Notes: generated by a model from the letters alone, not told the origin. A stretch of DNA of 33,878 nucleotides from JAAEQG01 sp023133475 (GCA_030631415.1 DAOVLE010000028.1:1-33878), one strand, 5' to 3'. Positions 23,774 through 31,882 are shown, numbered from the stretch's first letter. A program made the numbers and translations.

Positions 23774-24115
23774 GGGTGGCCCATCGCTTTAGCGGTGGGG
23801 GACGCGAATCCTGACGCGATTCGTGTTCCCCAGGGCTAGGCCCGGCATTTATGCCGGGTGAGAAGGCCGAACGAAGAATCCCCCGTAGGGTGGGTGTAGC
23901 CTGCCGCAGGCGGGCGAAACCCACCACGCCGCTTAATAAGTCCAAAGTCCCTGGTCCAAAGTCCAAAGTTGGAAACCAGCGGGACTTTGGACCTTGGACC
24001 TTGGACTCGTCGCCGGTTGGTGGGTTCCACCTGCCTACGGCAGGTTCCACCCACCCTACTGGGGGCAAAGGCAACCACGCCTATACCCGGCATAAATGCC
24101 GGGCCTAGCGCAAGC
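23774..24115. repeat. Nested composite palindrome of four repeat families
   Basis: From outside in: GGCCCGGCATTTATGCCGGG (about 23840-23860) pairs with CCCGGCATAAATGCCGGGCC (24087-24104). GTAGGGTGGGTGTAGCCTGCC (about 23886-23910) pairs with GGCAGGTTCCACCCACCCTAC (24040-24059). AGTCCAAAGTCC-type units (23939-23970) pair with GGACTTTGGACCTTGGACT (23981-24007). A GGGTGGCCCATCGCTTTAGC element (23774-23810) is at the left edge. No gene is seen between 23686 and 24122. Confidence 0.8.
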
Positions 24116-24122
24116 CTGCCAC

Positions 24123-25100
24123 TCATTTATCGAACCGCCACAAACCGGCTTCTCGGGCGGACTGGTAGGCGAATTCCAACTCGGCTGACGTGAGGCAGCG
24201 GTTGATTTGCGGGTGCCGGGGCTGACCAGCTCGCGGGCCGGTCTCTATGATACGCCCGACCTGGTAGTCCGGATGGTACTGGGCCATGATGTTCACGAAG
24301 GTGTCGGGCGAAACCTCATCCGCCAACCACCGAAATATCTCTCGGCTCTCCTGGAGCAGACCGGGCATCACCAGGTGCCGCACGAGTAGGCCTCGGCAGG
24401 CCAACCCCTGCGGCGTGAAGTGCAAATCGCCCACCTGGCGGTGCATCTCACGAACCGCCTGGCGGGCTCGCTCGGGATAGTCCTTCGCCTTGCATAACCG
24501 CCTGGCGGATTCCGCCGACCAGAACTTGAAGTCCGGCATATAAATATCCACCAGCCCATCCATGAGCTTCAGCGACGAGAGCGAGTCGTAGGCACTGGTG
24601 TTGTAGACAACCGGCAGACGCAGGCCACGGTCGATAGCCAAACCCAACGCTTCGACCACCTGCGGGACCACGTGCTCGGGGGTGACGAAATTGATGTTGT
24701 GACAACCGCACTCCTGCAAAGCCAGCATCACGTCAGCCAGAGCGGAAGCATCCATTTCACGCCCGTCGCCCTGCTGGGAGATGTCCCAATTCTGACAGAA
24801 TACGCAGCGAAGGTTGCACCCCGCAAAGAAGATGGTGCCCGAACCACGCCATCCACGCAGGCAGTTCTCCTCGCCAAGGTGGGCAAAGGCCGAGTTCACC
24901 CGGGCATATCGACCGGTGCGGCATACCCTGGTCTCGCCGGCCATCCGGTTGACTCGACAATTACGCGGGCATGCGCGGCAGCAGGGCAACTCTTGCAACC
25001 CCCTCCTGACGCGATCGGGCATCGTCCGGATCACCTCGGCATCAAGATAGGCCGGCAACGGCGGAGAAACTACAAATTGGTCTGACTTATCCTCGTTCAT
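24123..25100 (-). CDS. Radical SAM Fe-S protein, PflX/AmmeMemoRadiSam-like
   Basis: 325 residues from ATG 25100 (a longer frame reaches 25130). The N-terminal part has an extra Cys cluster (CCRACPRNCRVNR and CRTGRYARV) typical of the PflX/COG1313 group. GSGTIFFAGCNLRCVFCQNW follows, containing the CxxxCxxC that binds the SAM-cleaving 4Fe-4S cluster. Downstream are NINFVTPEHVVPQVVEAL, YNTSAYDSL, DIYMPDFKFW and RHLVMPGLLQESR, conserved in this family. These proteins activate or modify unknown targets; physiological substrates are not established. It lies 7 bases after the Gfo/Idh-like gene. The translation start is directly preceded by a remnant of the GTAGGGCGGG repeat. Confidence 0.88.
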   Translation of the reverse strand: MNEDKSDQFVVSPPLPAYLDAEVIRTMPDRVRRGLQELPCCRACPRNCRVNRMAGETRVCRTGRYARVNSAFAHLGEENCLRGWRGSGTIFFAGCNLRCVFCQNWDISQQGDGREMDASALADVMLALQECGCHNINFVTPEHVVPQVVEALGLAIDRGLRLPVVYNTSAYDSLSSLKLMDGLVDIYMPDFKFWSAESARRLCKAKDYPERARQAVREMHRQVGDLHFTPQGLACRGLLVRHLVMPGLLQESREIFRWLADEVSPDTFVNIMAQYHPDYQVGRIIETGPRAGQPRHPQINRCLTSAELEFAYQSAREAGLWRFDK

Positions 25101-25107
25101 ACCCGCC

Positions 25108-26121
25108 CTACAACTGCGGGTTGCCGGCAAGATGCAGGAACTTTGCGGGGGACTCGGGGTGGCTGGTGCGGGCGGACAGATAGGCGGATTGTATCACCGC
25201 CATGGTGGGCAAGTGATCCTGAGACGTGGGCTCCAGGTCTGTCCCCTCCAGCAGCGAATCCGCAAAGGCAGCCACCGCGGCGGTGTAACGGTTACGTGAG
25301 CATACCCGGGCCTGGGAAACACAGTCCCCCTCAGAGCTGAGCACCCGCAAGGATTGCGGCAAAACCTCAGCCGTCGCAGCGGTTCCGCGAAGTGTCACTT
25401 TCCAGTCATCCCCCCCGGCAGTGCGATAACTGGCGACGGTCGCAAAGCGGTCCTGTGCATATCGACAGACAACCGACATCGCGTCTTCCGTGTCGTATGG
25501 GCGCGGATCGCCGGGGCCTGGGAACCACCCAGCTACCGCATAAACCTGCTCGGGCAACCCGCACAAGGTCACCACCATGTCCACCTGCTCGTAGGCATCG
25601 TGCAACAACGTGCCCCCACCAGCCCGCTTCGCATCGCCAAGCCACCCCTCGCGGTCAGGCCTGGGGGCGGACACGTGCACCTCCACGGCATACACACGCC
25701 CGAAAAACTCCCGGACCTCCCCAAGCCGTTGGTATGCCGGCTCCACTCGCCACAGGCGCGCGATGACATGCGGGCACCGGCAACTCTCGAACAGACGCAC
25801 CAGACCCGCCGCACTCTCGAAGTCAATCGCCCAGGGAGTAAGCTGAAAAACCCCAATCCCACGCTCCGCCGCCACCGGCAGGTAATCGGCAGCCTGATAG
25901 ACCGGCAGTGCGCAAAAGAGCGCCTCTGGTGACATCTCCACCAGAAGCGAACGACAGTCCTCAAACGCCTGCACCCGAAACTTCTCCGCCGTTCGCCGCA
26001 AATCCGGCTGACCCGGATCACCAATCGCGATCAGTTCCACCACCGGGCTTGAAGCGACCGCCTCGAGCAAGTCCTGCCCCCGCCCCGCCAAACCCAACAA
26101 TCCACAACGCAAGCGCCTCAC
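25108..26121 (-). CDS. Gfo/Idh/MocA-family oxidoreductase-like protein
   Basis: About 337 residues. The chosen start GTG 26121 has GAGG 7-8 bases upstream and places the NAD-binding Gly motif (RCGLLGLAGRGQDLL) at the N-terminus. The frame stays open to 26247, and GTG 26130 is possible. Family features are VVELIAIGDPGQPDLRRTAEKF, SPEALFCALPVYQAADYLPVAAERG, GGTLLHDAYEQVDMVV (in place of the usual GGG.L.D.G.H/hxD), and a C-terminal helix region ending in a typical PESPAKF tail. The EKP catalytic signature is absent: the position reads QLTPW. It may therefore be a divergent or non-dehydrogenase member. It forms a unit with the radical SAM gene 7 bases downstream. Confidence 0.8.
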   Translation of the reverse strand: MRRLRCGLLGLAGRGQDLLEAVASSPVVELIAIGDPGQPDLRRTAEKFRVQAFEDCRSLLVEMSPEALFCALPVYQAADYLPVAAERGIGVFQLTPWAIDFESAAGLVRLFESCRCPHVIARLWRVEPAYQRLGEVREFFGRVYAVEVHVSAPRPDREGWLGDAKRAGGGTLLHDAYEQVDMVVTLCGLPEQVYAVAGWFPGPGDPRPYDTEDAMSVVCRYAQDRFATVASYRTAGGDDWKVTLRGTAATAEVLPQSLRVLSSEGDCVSQARVCSRNRYTAAVAAFADSLLEGTDLEPTSQDHLPTMAVIQSAYLSARTSHPESPAKFLHLAGNPQL

Positions 26122-26260
26122 CGCTGTCACCTCAGCGCCGGAAACCGAACGACCGACGTTTGGCAAACGCCCGTCTCCACCCACAAACCAGTCTGTCTCA
26201 CATTGTCCGTCTTCCGGTGCGGTGGTGCAAGGTGCACTACCAACCACGAAAATCTGTTCT

Positions 26261-26321
26261 GTACCGCGACCGTAAGGGAGCGGCTCTACTTGGATTGGCC
26301 GCTCCCTTACGGTCGCGGTAC
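26261..26321. repeat. Perfect 24-bp-stem palindrome (CGCTCCCTTACGG family)
   Basis: Arms 26261-26284 and 26298-26321 are exact reverse complements around a 13-base loop. A partial copy is at about 2736-2760. Neither side has a T-tract, so it is a repeat element rather than a typical terminator. Confidence 0.9.
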
Positions 26322-26391
26322 TGATTTGGGGTTGCAGCCCAAGGCCGCGCTGGACGCTGTTGGGTGCGGATTCTCTTGCCGGTGCCCGGGA

Positions 26392-26499
26392 TCAGTTCGC
26401 CACCCGGCAAAAGAGCACCACCGCAGTGAAAATCAACGCGCTTAGCACATACCGCATCACGTGCAACAAGCTCTGATGGGCTTCGAGTCTCATCCTCAT
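26392..26499 (-). CDS. 35-residue single-pass membrane peptide coupled to the PilZ-like gene
   Basis: ATG 26499 overlaps the TGA stop of the upstream gene (ATGA), then 35 codons: a basic/polar start MRMRLEAHQSLLHVMR and one hydrophobic helix YVLSALIFTAVVLFC ending RVAN. The strict ATGA coupling and the clean membrane helix suggest that it is translated, but its size makes chance possible. No family recognised; it might anchor or regulate the PilZ-like protein (inference). Confidence 0.45.
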   Translation of the reverse strand: MRMRLEAHQSLLHVMRYVLSALIFTAVVLFCRVAN

Positions 26500-26822
26500 G
26501 TCTCCGAAGCGGAAAACGTCAACCTCTCAACCTGCACCGCTCGGGCACGGCGACAGGCAATGAGCGAAAGACGACCATCATAGGGCGCGGTCCGCGTTAC
26601 GTGATACTGCTGCGGGAACAGGTGAAGACCAATAAGTTCGATCCTGTCGCCCAGATCAGGCAGGGTTCCGGCTGAGGTGATAAAAGACACGCTCGAGCGA
26701 GACTCGTCGCTCAACCACGCCGGGAAAGTGGCATAAGTGCCCGCGTTTCCCCATGAGACTTTGCCGGCTTTGGCCCATCTTGGCTCGGTGCGGCGATCCC
26801 GTCTCTCTCGTTTCTCGATCAC
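26496..26822 (-). CDS. Short PilZ-like protein
   Basis: 108 residues from GTG 26822, which has GGAG 8 bases upstream; a longer frame to 26885 has poor support. The start IEKRERRDRRTEPRWAKAGKV contains an RRxxRR basic patch like the PilZ N-terminal RxxxR, then AWLSDESRSSVSFIT in the position of D/NxSxxG. The final Gly of that motif is Ser here. GDRIELIG and VTRTAPYDGRLSLIACRRA complete a PilZ-like beta barrel. c-di-GMP binding is plausible but the second motif is imperfect. It is followed by the coupled 35-residue peptide. Confidence 0.55.
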   Translation of the reverse strand: MIEKRERRDRRTEPRWAKAGKVSWGNAGTYATFPAWLSDESRSSVSFITSAGTLPDLGDRIELIGLHLFPQQYHVTRTAPYDGRLSLIACRRARAVQVERLTFSASET

Positions 26823-26916
26823 GTGAACGGCTCCAGTTCGCGCAAGATGATTTATCGGACCCGCCCCGTCGGCAGATTCACCCACAACCTGTTTATCGGA
26901 TCGCCATCACCCCAGG

Positions 26917-28287
26917 TTAACCTGATAACTCCGCAAGCACGTCGAAGGCGAACAGCTCCGATAGATCGGTCAACTCGTCGAGGTGCATGGCGCGGTCGAT
27001 GATCTTCTCGGCGGTGGCGTCGGCCACCACGCCGTCAGCCAGCCGCTTGAACTTGGCAATGACTTCTTCGTCGGTCATCGGGTTCTCGGCGTGGCCTCGG
27101 GGGAAGTCCACCCGCTTGTCCACCTTGGTTCCGTCGGCCATCGTAACCGTGATGTGGTTGGGGATGCCCTTGGGATAGGCGGGATTGAGTTCGGGCTCCT
27201 CGGTGATCTTGGTCTTGTCCAGCAGGTCGAGCACCTGAGGGTCAGCCAGACGCTGTTCGGCGAACGATTCTCGGGTCACGTCGCCGTCGATCAGGGCGAC
27301 GGCTGTGCAGTAGCCCATCGAGTGGTCGGCGGTCTCGCGTGAGGTGGGGCGCCACTTTTCCGGCTCCGAGCCGATGATGCTCACCGCAGCCTCAAAGCTT
27401 CCGATGTGGATAGACTCGACCTTGTTCACGTCGATCCGCGGTCGAAGCTGGAGCATGGCATCAATGGCAGACTGCGAATGATACTCCGCCGGCCAGAACT
27501 TGATGTACGTCTTGTCGATCATGAAGTCGCCCTCGGTCCCGAGGATCACGTTCTTCGCGTCGGGGATGGAAAGCTGGTTCATCAGCCCTTTGGGGCCTTC
27601 AAAAATTTCGTATGGCCCGGTCATTCCGCGTCGGGCCAAGTCGGCGGCGAAGACCCCGTTGCGACCGGCATTGGAGAAGGCGCAGGCTTTCCAATGGGAA
27701 ATCTGCCCCGTGCGCGTCTGGCGAGTGGTGATGTTGCAGACGCCCGCCAGACCCAGAGCGTGTTCGAGTTGGTCCTCGTCCAGCCCCCACAGCTTGCCGG
27801 CTAACAGGGCGGTGGACAGTGCTCCGTAGGTCACATGGTCCCAGCCGTGGGCACGCAGGCTGTCGGCATCACACAGCCGACACTGAATCTCGTATCCGAT
27901 CACCGCTCCCAGGATGGCATCCTTGCCGGTCTTGCCGGTAGCCTGGGTAACCGCGATCGCAGCGGGAATGTTGTCCGAGGGGTGAGCCGGCTCCTTGCTG
28001 AGATACGTGTCGTTGAAATCCAGGTAGCGCACCATCGCCCCGTTGGCAAAAGCCGCCAACTCCGGGCAGGTGTTGTGCCGAGTGCCCCACACGGTTGCGG
28101 CGCTGGTGTCGCCGATCCCCATAGCCACCGCCCGAGTGATCTTGGCTGGTGGGCTGTAGTAGGCGCCCAGAGAAGTGGCGATGGAGTCCAGCACCCGCCG
28201 CTTGACTTCGTGAATGGTTTTGTCGGGGAGTTGATCGTAGGTGAGCTTGTTAGCCCAAACCGCCATTTTTCTTCCGATTGTTGCCAT
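26917..28287 (-). CDS. MmgE/PrpD family protein (2-methylcitrate dehydratase-like)
   Basis: 456 residues from ATG 28287, with GAGGG 9 bases upstream; the frame upstream is repeat sequence. It matches the MmgE/PrpD fold: WANKLTYDQLPDKTIHEVKRRVLDSIATSLGA at the N-terminus, MVRYLDFNDTYL, HPSDNIPAAIAVTQATGKTG, GYEIQCRLCDAD, GWDHVTYGALSTA, LAGVCNITTRQTR, then a C-terminal domain with VESIHIGSFE. Known relatives include 2-methylcitrate dehydratase and iminodisuccinate epimerase. No prpB or prpC is adjacent, so the methylcitrate role is not supported by context. It is a single gene with its own promoter. Confidence 0.9.
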   Translation of the reverse strand: MATIGRKMAVWANKLTYDQLPDKTIHEVKRRVLDSIATSLGAYYSPPAKITRAVAMGIGDTSAATVWGTRHNTCPELAAFANGAMVRYLDFNDTYLSKEPAHPSDNIPAAIAVTQATGKTGKDAILGAVIGYEIQCRLCDADSLRAHGWDHVTYGALSTALLAGKLWGLDEDQLEHALGLAGVCNITTRQTRTGQISHWKACAFSNAGRNGVFAADLARRGMTGPYEIFEGPKGLMNQLSIPDAKNVILGTEGDFMIDKTYIKFWPAEYHSQSAIDAMLQLRPRIDVNKVESIHIGSFEAAVSIIGSEPEKWRPTSRETADHSMGYCTAVALIDGDVTRESFAEQRLADPQVLDLLDKTKITEEPELNPAYPKGIPNHITVTMADGTKVDKRVDFPRGHAENPMTDEEVIAKFKRLADGVVADATAEKIIDRAMHLDELTDLSELFAFDVLAELSG

Positions 28288-28395
28288 GATGGTCTGCCCT
28301 CGTTTACTGGTTGTCCTGGAATGATCGTCGTGTTTCACCAAGCCGAGGTCAGTGGGACGACGTCTCCATTCGTCGGCCCTCCCGGCTGGAGGCAC

Positions 28396-28425
28396 ACTAT
28401 ACCAGGGACCCGGCGGGTTGGCCAA
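28396..28425 (-). promoter_or_regulatory. Sigma70-like promoter of the MmgE/PrpD gene
   Basis: On the minus strand TTGGCC (28425-28420), an 18-base spacer and TATAGT (28401-28396, 5/6). The transcript would start near 28389, about 100 bases before the ATG. Confidence 0.4.
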
Positions 28426-28433
28426 CCTCAGTT

Positions 28434-28508
28434 GTAGGGCGGGTTTCACCCGCCATCCCACGTCAAGAAACCGCCCCATGCCGAGAAGGCGGGTAGAACC
28501 CGCCCTAC
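28434..28508. repeat. GTAGGGCGGG-family palindrome with 33-base loop
   Basis: Arms 28434-28454 and 28488-28508 pair with one mismatch. Its reverse-oriented relative at about 118-200 has an extra insertion of about 19 bases in the loop. It lies between divergent genes. Confidence 0.85.
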
Positions 28509-28634
28509 ATCCCCCATATCCATAAAAAGAAGCAGCGGCAGCGAAAAAACTGTTTTGAGTTGAAGCATAATCACGCACCCGTCGATATTCCGGCCATGCG
28601 GGCATGAATAGGGGGGAAATTATCGGATAGGCAC

Positions 28635-28662
28635 TTGTTCGCCCTCTTGTGCAGTGTAAATT
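28635..28662 (+). promoter_or_regulatory. Possible promoter of the large lipoprotein gene
   Basis: TTGTTC (28635-28640), a 16-base spacer and TAAATT (28657-28662). Moderate match; transcription would begin about 30 bases before the ATG at 28700, which has GAGG 9 bases upstream. Confidence 0.35.
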
Positions 28663-28699
28663 GGATGTTTACTTCATCCCAGAAAGTGAGGTCTAAATC

Positions 28700-31408
28700 A
28701 TGAAACATGTCACCAACTTGTTATGGAATCTCGGCCGCCTGGCAATCTTGGCCGCCTGCGTCACCGCCGTTGGTTGCGGTGCACCGGGCGGAGGTGGAGG
28801 CGGTGGAACGGGCGGAGGTGGTCAAACCGGGGAGGCCGGCGCACTCTCCGTGGACTTCTCCGATGTTGAGGGAGGCAATTTTGCCGTCGCCAAGGACGAC
28901 CAGGGCAACGAATACGCCATCCACACCGATGACGACGGCAAGGTCAATGAGGTCAACTACCGTAGCGTCGATGGAACCGAGGTAAAAGCCTCCCTGGACA
29001 GCGATGGGCGTCCTGTCAAGTTCCGTTCGACCGATAATACCAATGCGGACATCACCTACGATGGCACCACTGCCCAGGTATACTATACGGTGGTTGATGG
29101 AGAAGCCCCCGCAGGGTATTCCCTTACCACAATGGCAGCCACCAAACGCCGGGCCTCCACCAACGCGAGGGAAGCAGGCAACGATATATCGCAGCTACAG
29201 AACGGATTGGAAACCTACGCGGAGATCATCGACGACCTCCTCGATGACGACAACCCCGATAATCCGCTGGCGGGGACTCCACTGGAGGAGGCGGCCCGCC
29301 GCATCGCCCAAATCCACGGCCTGTATAATATCCGAGAAGTCGCCGGAGACGAGTTGGGCAACGTGGATGTGGATGAAATCCCAGAGGAAGTCCTCGCCCT
29401 GGCTGGCAGGACGTTCACCTTGTTCGAGGGGGAAGGGCTTTGTGTCGAGCAGACCGGAATTCTGAACGAACTGACGTTCAATAACCACGGGCGTCTCTTG
29501 ACCGAGCTGGACCGCGGGCTGGTCTTCCCCGATTTCAGCATGGGTGGAGGAAGCCAGGGATTCACCATCAACTTTGAATCCCTCACCTCAATAAACCTCA
29601 CTGCCGGCATGGAAGGCCTCGGTTTCTCTGCCTGGGTCACGCCGGTGTTCACCGGTACACAACTCGATATGCGAGGCGGGATCACCATCGAACGCCGGTT
29701 CCTCGCCGAGATCGAGTTTGAAGTGGAATTCTTCACCGACACGACGGCGCGAACCGAGCAGTTGTTCAACGCCGCGCTCATCAACGGCATACTTAACGGG
29801 GATGTGCTCGAGTTTGACCTCGTCCTCATCGATCTGGCGGAAGAGACGCCGATAGCGGAGCTCGGCCGCGTGCGCTACCACGATAAGAACTCCACCCCCC
29901 CGGAGGAACGACTGTTCCCCTGCGATCACCACTGGGGCGAAGGTGAAGACGCGGCAAACGGGCTTCTCTGCCCACCCGAAGCCATGCCATACGAAGCATT
30001 CCCAGTCGAATTTGCCGCCCGGGACCGAGAGGCTGAACTCGATTACGACTGGTTCGTCAGTAACGGGTTTGGATACATCGAGAACCCAGCCGACCCCATC
30101 GCCACGGTCGTGCCCACGGCTGAGGGTTTCATCGAAATCACCCTGATCGTCTCCCACCTCGGTTCTGACCCGCACGCCGGCTCCGCCGAAATGGGCGTTG
30201 CTGAAGTGTACATCTGCGGCGTCCGGGTGGGCGATTTCAAGCCGCCCGAGCATGGGGACGATGTCCACTTCGAATGCCCCGGCGATCTGCTCATCGGTCA
30301 ACCCGGATTCTTCGGCATCGGACCGGGACCAGGCCCCGGACCCGTTCCCGGACCAGGACCAGGACCCGTTCCCCTTTCCCCTCCGCCTCCCTATGACGAG
30401 CCTCCGGCCCAATACCCTGAGGAGGACTACCCAGAGGCAGAGGACTGGTATGGCGAGGGCGAGGAGGACTGGTATGACGAAGAGGGCGAGTATTATGAGG
30501 ACGAGTACGGCGAGGAGGATGTCGAATACCTCGAATGGTACGTGTTCGGCACCAGCGACTTCTGGATCGACCGGCCTTTCGACCCACACACCGAGATTAC
30601 CTTTTTCGAGCCCGGTCATTACGAGGTGGGGGTGGAACTCTACATGAAAAACGGCGAAGTCTTCATCTTTGCCTGTGAAGTTTTCGTGTCAGCCGGCGAG
30701 TTTGACGAATGCCTCGAAAACGGCTGGTACGGTGACGGCGTCTGCGACCCGTTCTGCCCGCGCCCCGACCCCGATTGTGAGGGCGAGGACTGGTGTGAGA
30801 AGGAAGGGCTCTATGGTGACGGCTGGTGCGACCCGGATTGCCCCAGGCCCGACCCCGACTGCGACGAGTTCTACGACAGGTGTGAGGAGCAGGGCCTGTA
30901 CGGTGATGGGGTCTGCAATCCCGAGTGCCTGTTCCCCGACCCGGACTGCGAGGAGTTCGACGAGTGCGCCGAGTTCGGGCTCTACGGTGACGGCAAATGC
31001 GACCCGTTCTGCCCGAGACCCGACCCGGATTGCGAGCAAGAGGGCGACTGGTGCGAAGAGAACGGCTGGTATGGCGACGGCGTCTGCGACCCGGATTGCC
31101 CCAGGCCTGATCCCGACTGCGAGCCCGGCGGTGGTGGTGAGGATTGGTGCGAACAGGAGGGGCTCTACGACAACGGCGTTTGCGACCCCGGTTGCCCCAG
31201 GCCCGACCCCGACTGCGAGCCTGGCGGCGAGGATTGGTGCGAACAGGAGGGGCTCTACGGTAACGGTGTTTGCGACCCCGATTGCCCCATGCCCGACCCC
31301 GACTGCGAGCCTGGCGGCGAGGATTGGTGCGAACAGGAGGGGCTCTACGGTAACGGCGTTTGCGACCCCGATTGCCCCATGCCCGACCCCGACTGTGAGC
31401 CTCTGTAG
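28700..31408 (+). CDS. Large secreted lipoprotein with eight Cys-rich DPDC repeats
   Basis: 902 residues. A lipoprotein signal sequence (ILAACVTAVGC, Cys after AVG) is followed by a Gly-rich linker. About 500 residues of mixed beta-rich sequence have no family I recognise; a GSDPHAG-type region precedes a Pro/Gly run (GPGPGPVPGPGPG). An extremely acidic Tyr/Asp/Glu stretch (about 30400-30530) and a PKD-like EVGVELYMKNGEVF strand follow. The C-terminus (30700-31405) consists of eight units of about 28-30 residues of the pattern C-x5-LYGDGVCDPDCPRPDPDC. These resemble Notch/LNR-like Cys-Asp modules found in bacterial surface proteins and may bind calcium. The last two units are nearly identical in DNA, so they duplicated recently. 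Surface or extracellular role is inferred. Confidence 0.8.
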   Translation: MKHVTNLLWNLGRLAILAACVTAVGCGAPGGGGGGGTGGGGQTGEAGALSVDFSDVEGGNFAVAKDDQGNEYAIHTDDDGKVNEVNYRSVDGTEVKASLDSDGRPVKFRSTDNTNADITYDGTTAQVYYTVVDGEAPAGYSLTTMAATKRRASTNAREAGNDISQLQNGLETYAEIIDDLLDDDNPDNPLAGTPLEEAARRIAQIHGLYNIREVAGDELGNVDVDEIPEEVLALAGRTFTLFEGEGLCVEQTGILNELTFNNHGRLLTELDRGLVFPDFSMGGGSQGFTINFESLTSINLTAGMEGLGFSAWVTPVFTGTQLDMRGGITIERRFLAEIEFEVEFFTDTTARTEQLFNAALINGILNGDVLEFDLVLIDLAEETPIAELGRVRYHDKNSTPPEERLFPCDHHWGEGEDAANGLLCPPEAMPYEAFPVEFAARDREAELDYDWFVSNGFGYIENPADPIATVVPTAEGFIEITLIVSHLGSDPHAGSAEMGVAEVYICGVRVGDFKPPEHGDDVHFECPGDLLIGQPGFFGIGPGPGPGPVPGPGPGPVPLSPPPPYDEPPAQYPEEDYPEAEDWYGEGEEDWYDEEGEYYEDEYGEEDVEYLEWYVFGTSDFWIDRPFDPHTEITFFEPGHYEVGVELYMKNGEVFIFACEVFVSAGEFDECLENGWYGDGVCDPFCPRPDPDCEGEDWCEKEGLYGDGWCDPDCPRPDPDCDEFYDRCEEQGLYGDGVCNPECLFPDPDCEEFDECAEFGLYGDGKCDPFCPRPDPDCEQEGDWCEENGWYGDGVCDPDCPRPDPDCEPGGGGEDWCEQEGLYDNGVCDPGCPRPDPDCEPGGEDWCEQEGLYGNGVCDPDCPMPDPDCEPGGEDWCEQEGLYGNGVCDPDCPMPDPDCEPL
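30700..31405 (+). repeat. Eight tandem Cys/Asp-rich repeats coding for the lipoprotein tail
   Basis: Each unit has four Cys, and most carry Y-G-D/N-G and P-D-P-D-C. Units 7 and 8 have a period of 90 bases (for example 31211 to 31301) with only silent or few differences. Units 1-4 are more diverged, suggesting growth from the 3' end. Confidence 0.85.
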
Positions 31409-31441
31409 AAAATAAGCGATCGGCTTTTCGATAACCCTCTT

Positions 31442-31481
31442 GACGCCCTGTCCGAACTTTTCGGACAGGGCGTCTTCTTTT
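31442..31481 (+). terminator. Rho-independent terminator of the lipoprotein gene
   Basis: A perfect 15-bp stem (31442-31456 with 31460-31474; GACGCCCTGTCCGAA) with a 3-base loop is followed by TTCTTTT. It starts 33 bases after the stop codon. Confidence 0.9.
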
Positions 31482-31616
31482 GCACGTCAGGGTTTCCCAT
31501 ATCACCATAATGCCCAAACCCCCGTAGGGCGGGTCCGCAGACCCGACGTTCGGGAGCTTGGGAGGGCGAACCTCCTGGTGAGCCGTCAGCCCTGGCGCGA
31601 ACGACGGAATCGGCTC

Positions 31617-31740
31617 GACGGGTGGCCATGCATACGCTGCGCGAAAGCGTACGACGCGGAACATGGTCAAGGGCCACTTCGAAAGGTCATCGGGCAAATC
31701 GTAACGTTATCGAGGGTGGCCCTTGACCATGCCACCCGCC
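31617..31740. repeat. Palindrome with an insertion in its left arm
   Basis: CATGGTCAAGGGCCAC (31662-31677) pairs exactly with 31716-31731. The continuation CCACCCGCC (31732-31740) pairs with GACGGGTGG (31617-31625) only if about 36 bases (31626-31661) are skipped. The skipped piece holds its own TACGCT/AGCGTA hairpin and is bordered by CATG on both sides. Upstream, 31526-31560 contains GTAGGGCGGGTCCGCAGACCC and a GGGAGGGCGAACCTCC repeat. No gene is seen in 31482-31934. Confidence 0.7.
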
Positions 31741-31807
31741 GAACTCTCCCGTTGACACTGTGTATATGAGCTTTTCTCTGTGAATTTCCCTAACCTCTTG
31801 TTCTGCT

Positions 31808-31835
31808 CTTCTCTGCGTCTCTGCGTTCATGAATT
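31808..31835. repeat. CTCTGCGTCTCTGCGTTCATGAA repeat
   Basis: Third copy of the sequence found at about 2675-2700 and 7515-7538; degenerate relatives are near 33700 and 33825. All three full copies have the same orientation and end in TTCATGAA. Confidence 0.8.
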
Positions 31836-31850
31836 ATGCGGGCTAAAGAA

Positions 31851-31882
31851 CGCGGGCTGAAGGATGATGCCTTCAGCCCGCG
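31851..31882 (-). terminator. Terminator hairpin of the flagellin gene
   Basis: A perfect 13-bp stem (31851-31863 with 31870-31882; CGCGGGCTGAAGG) with a 6-base loop is followed on the minus strand by TTCTTTAG. It lies 53 bases beyond the flagellin stop. Confidence 0.55.

Noticed and set aside
30663..31697. 344-codon minus-strand Arg-rich open frame
   Set aside because: Antisense of the Cys/Asp repeats and crosses a strong terminator; its apparent repeats are inherited from the true coding strand.
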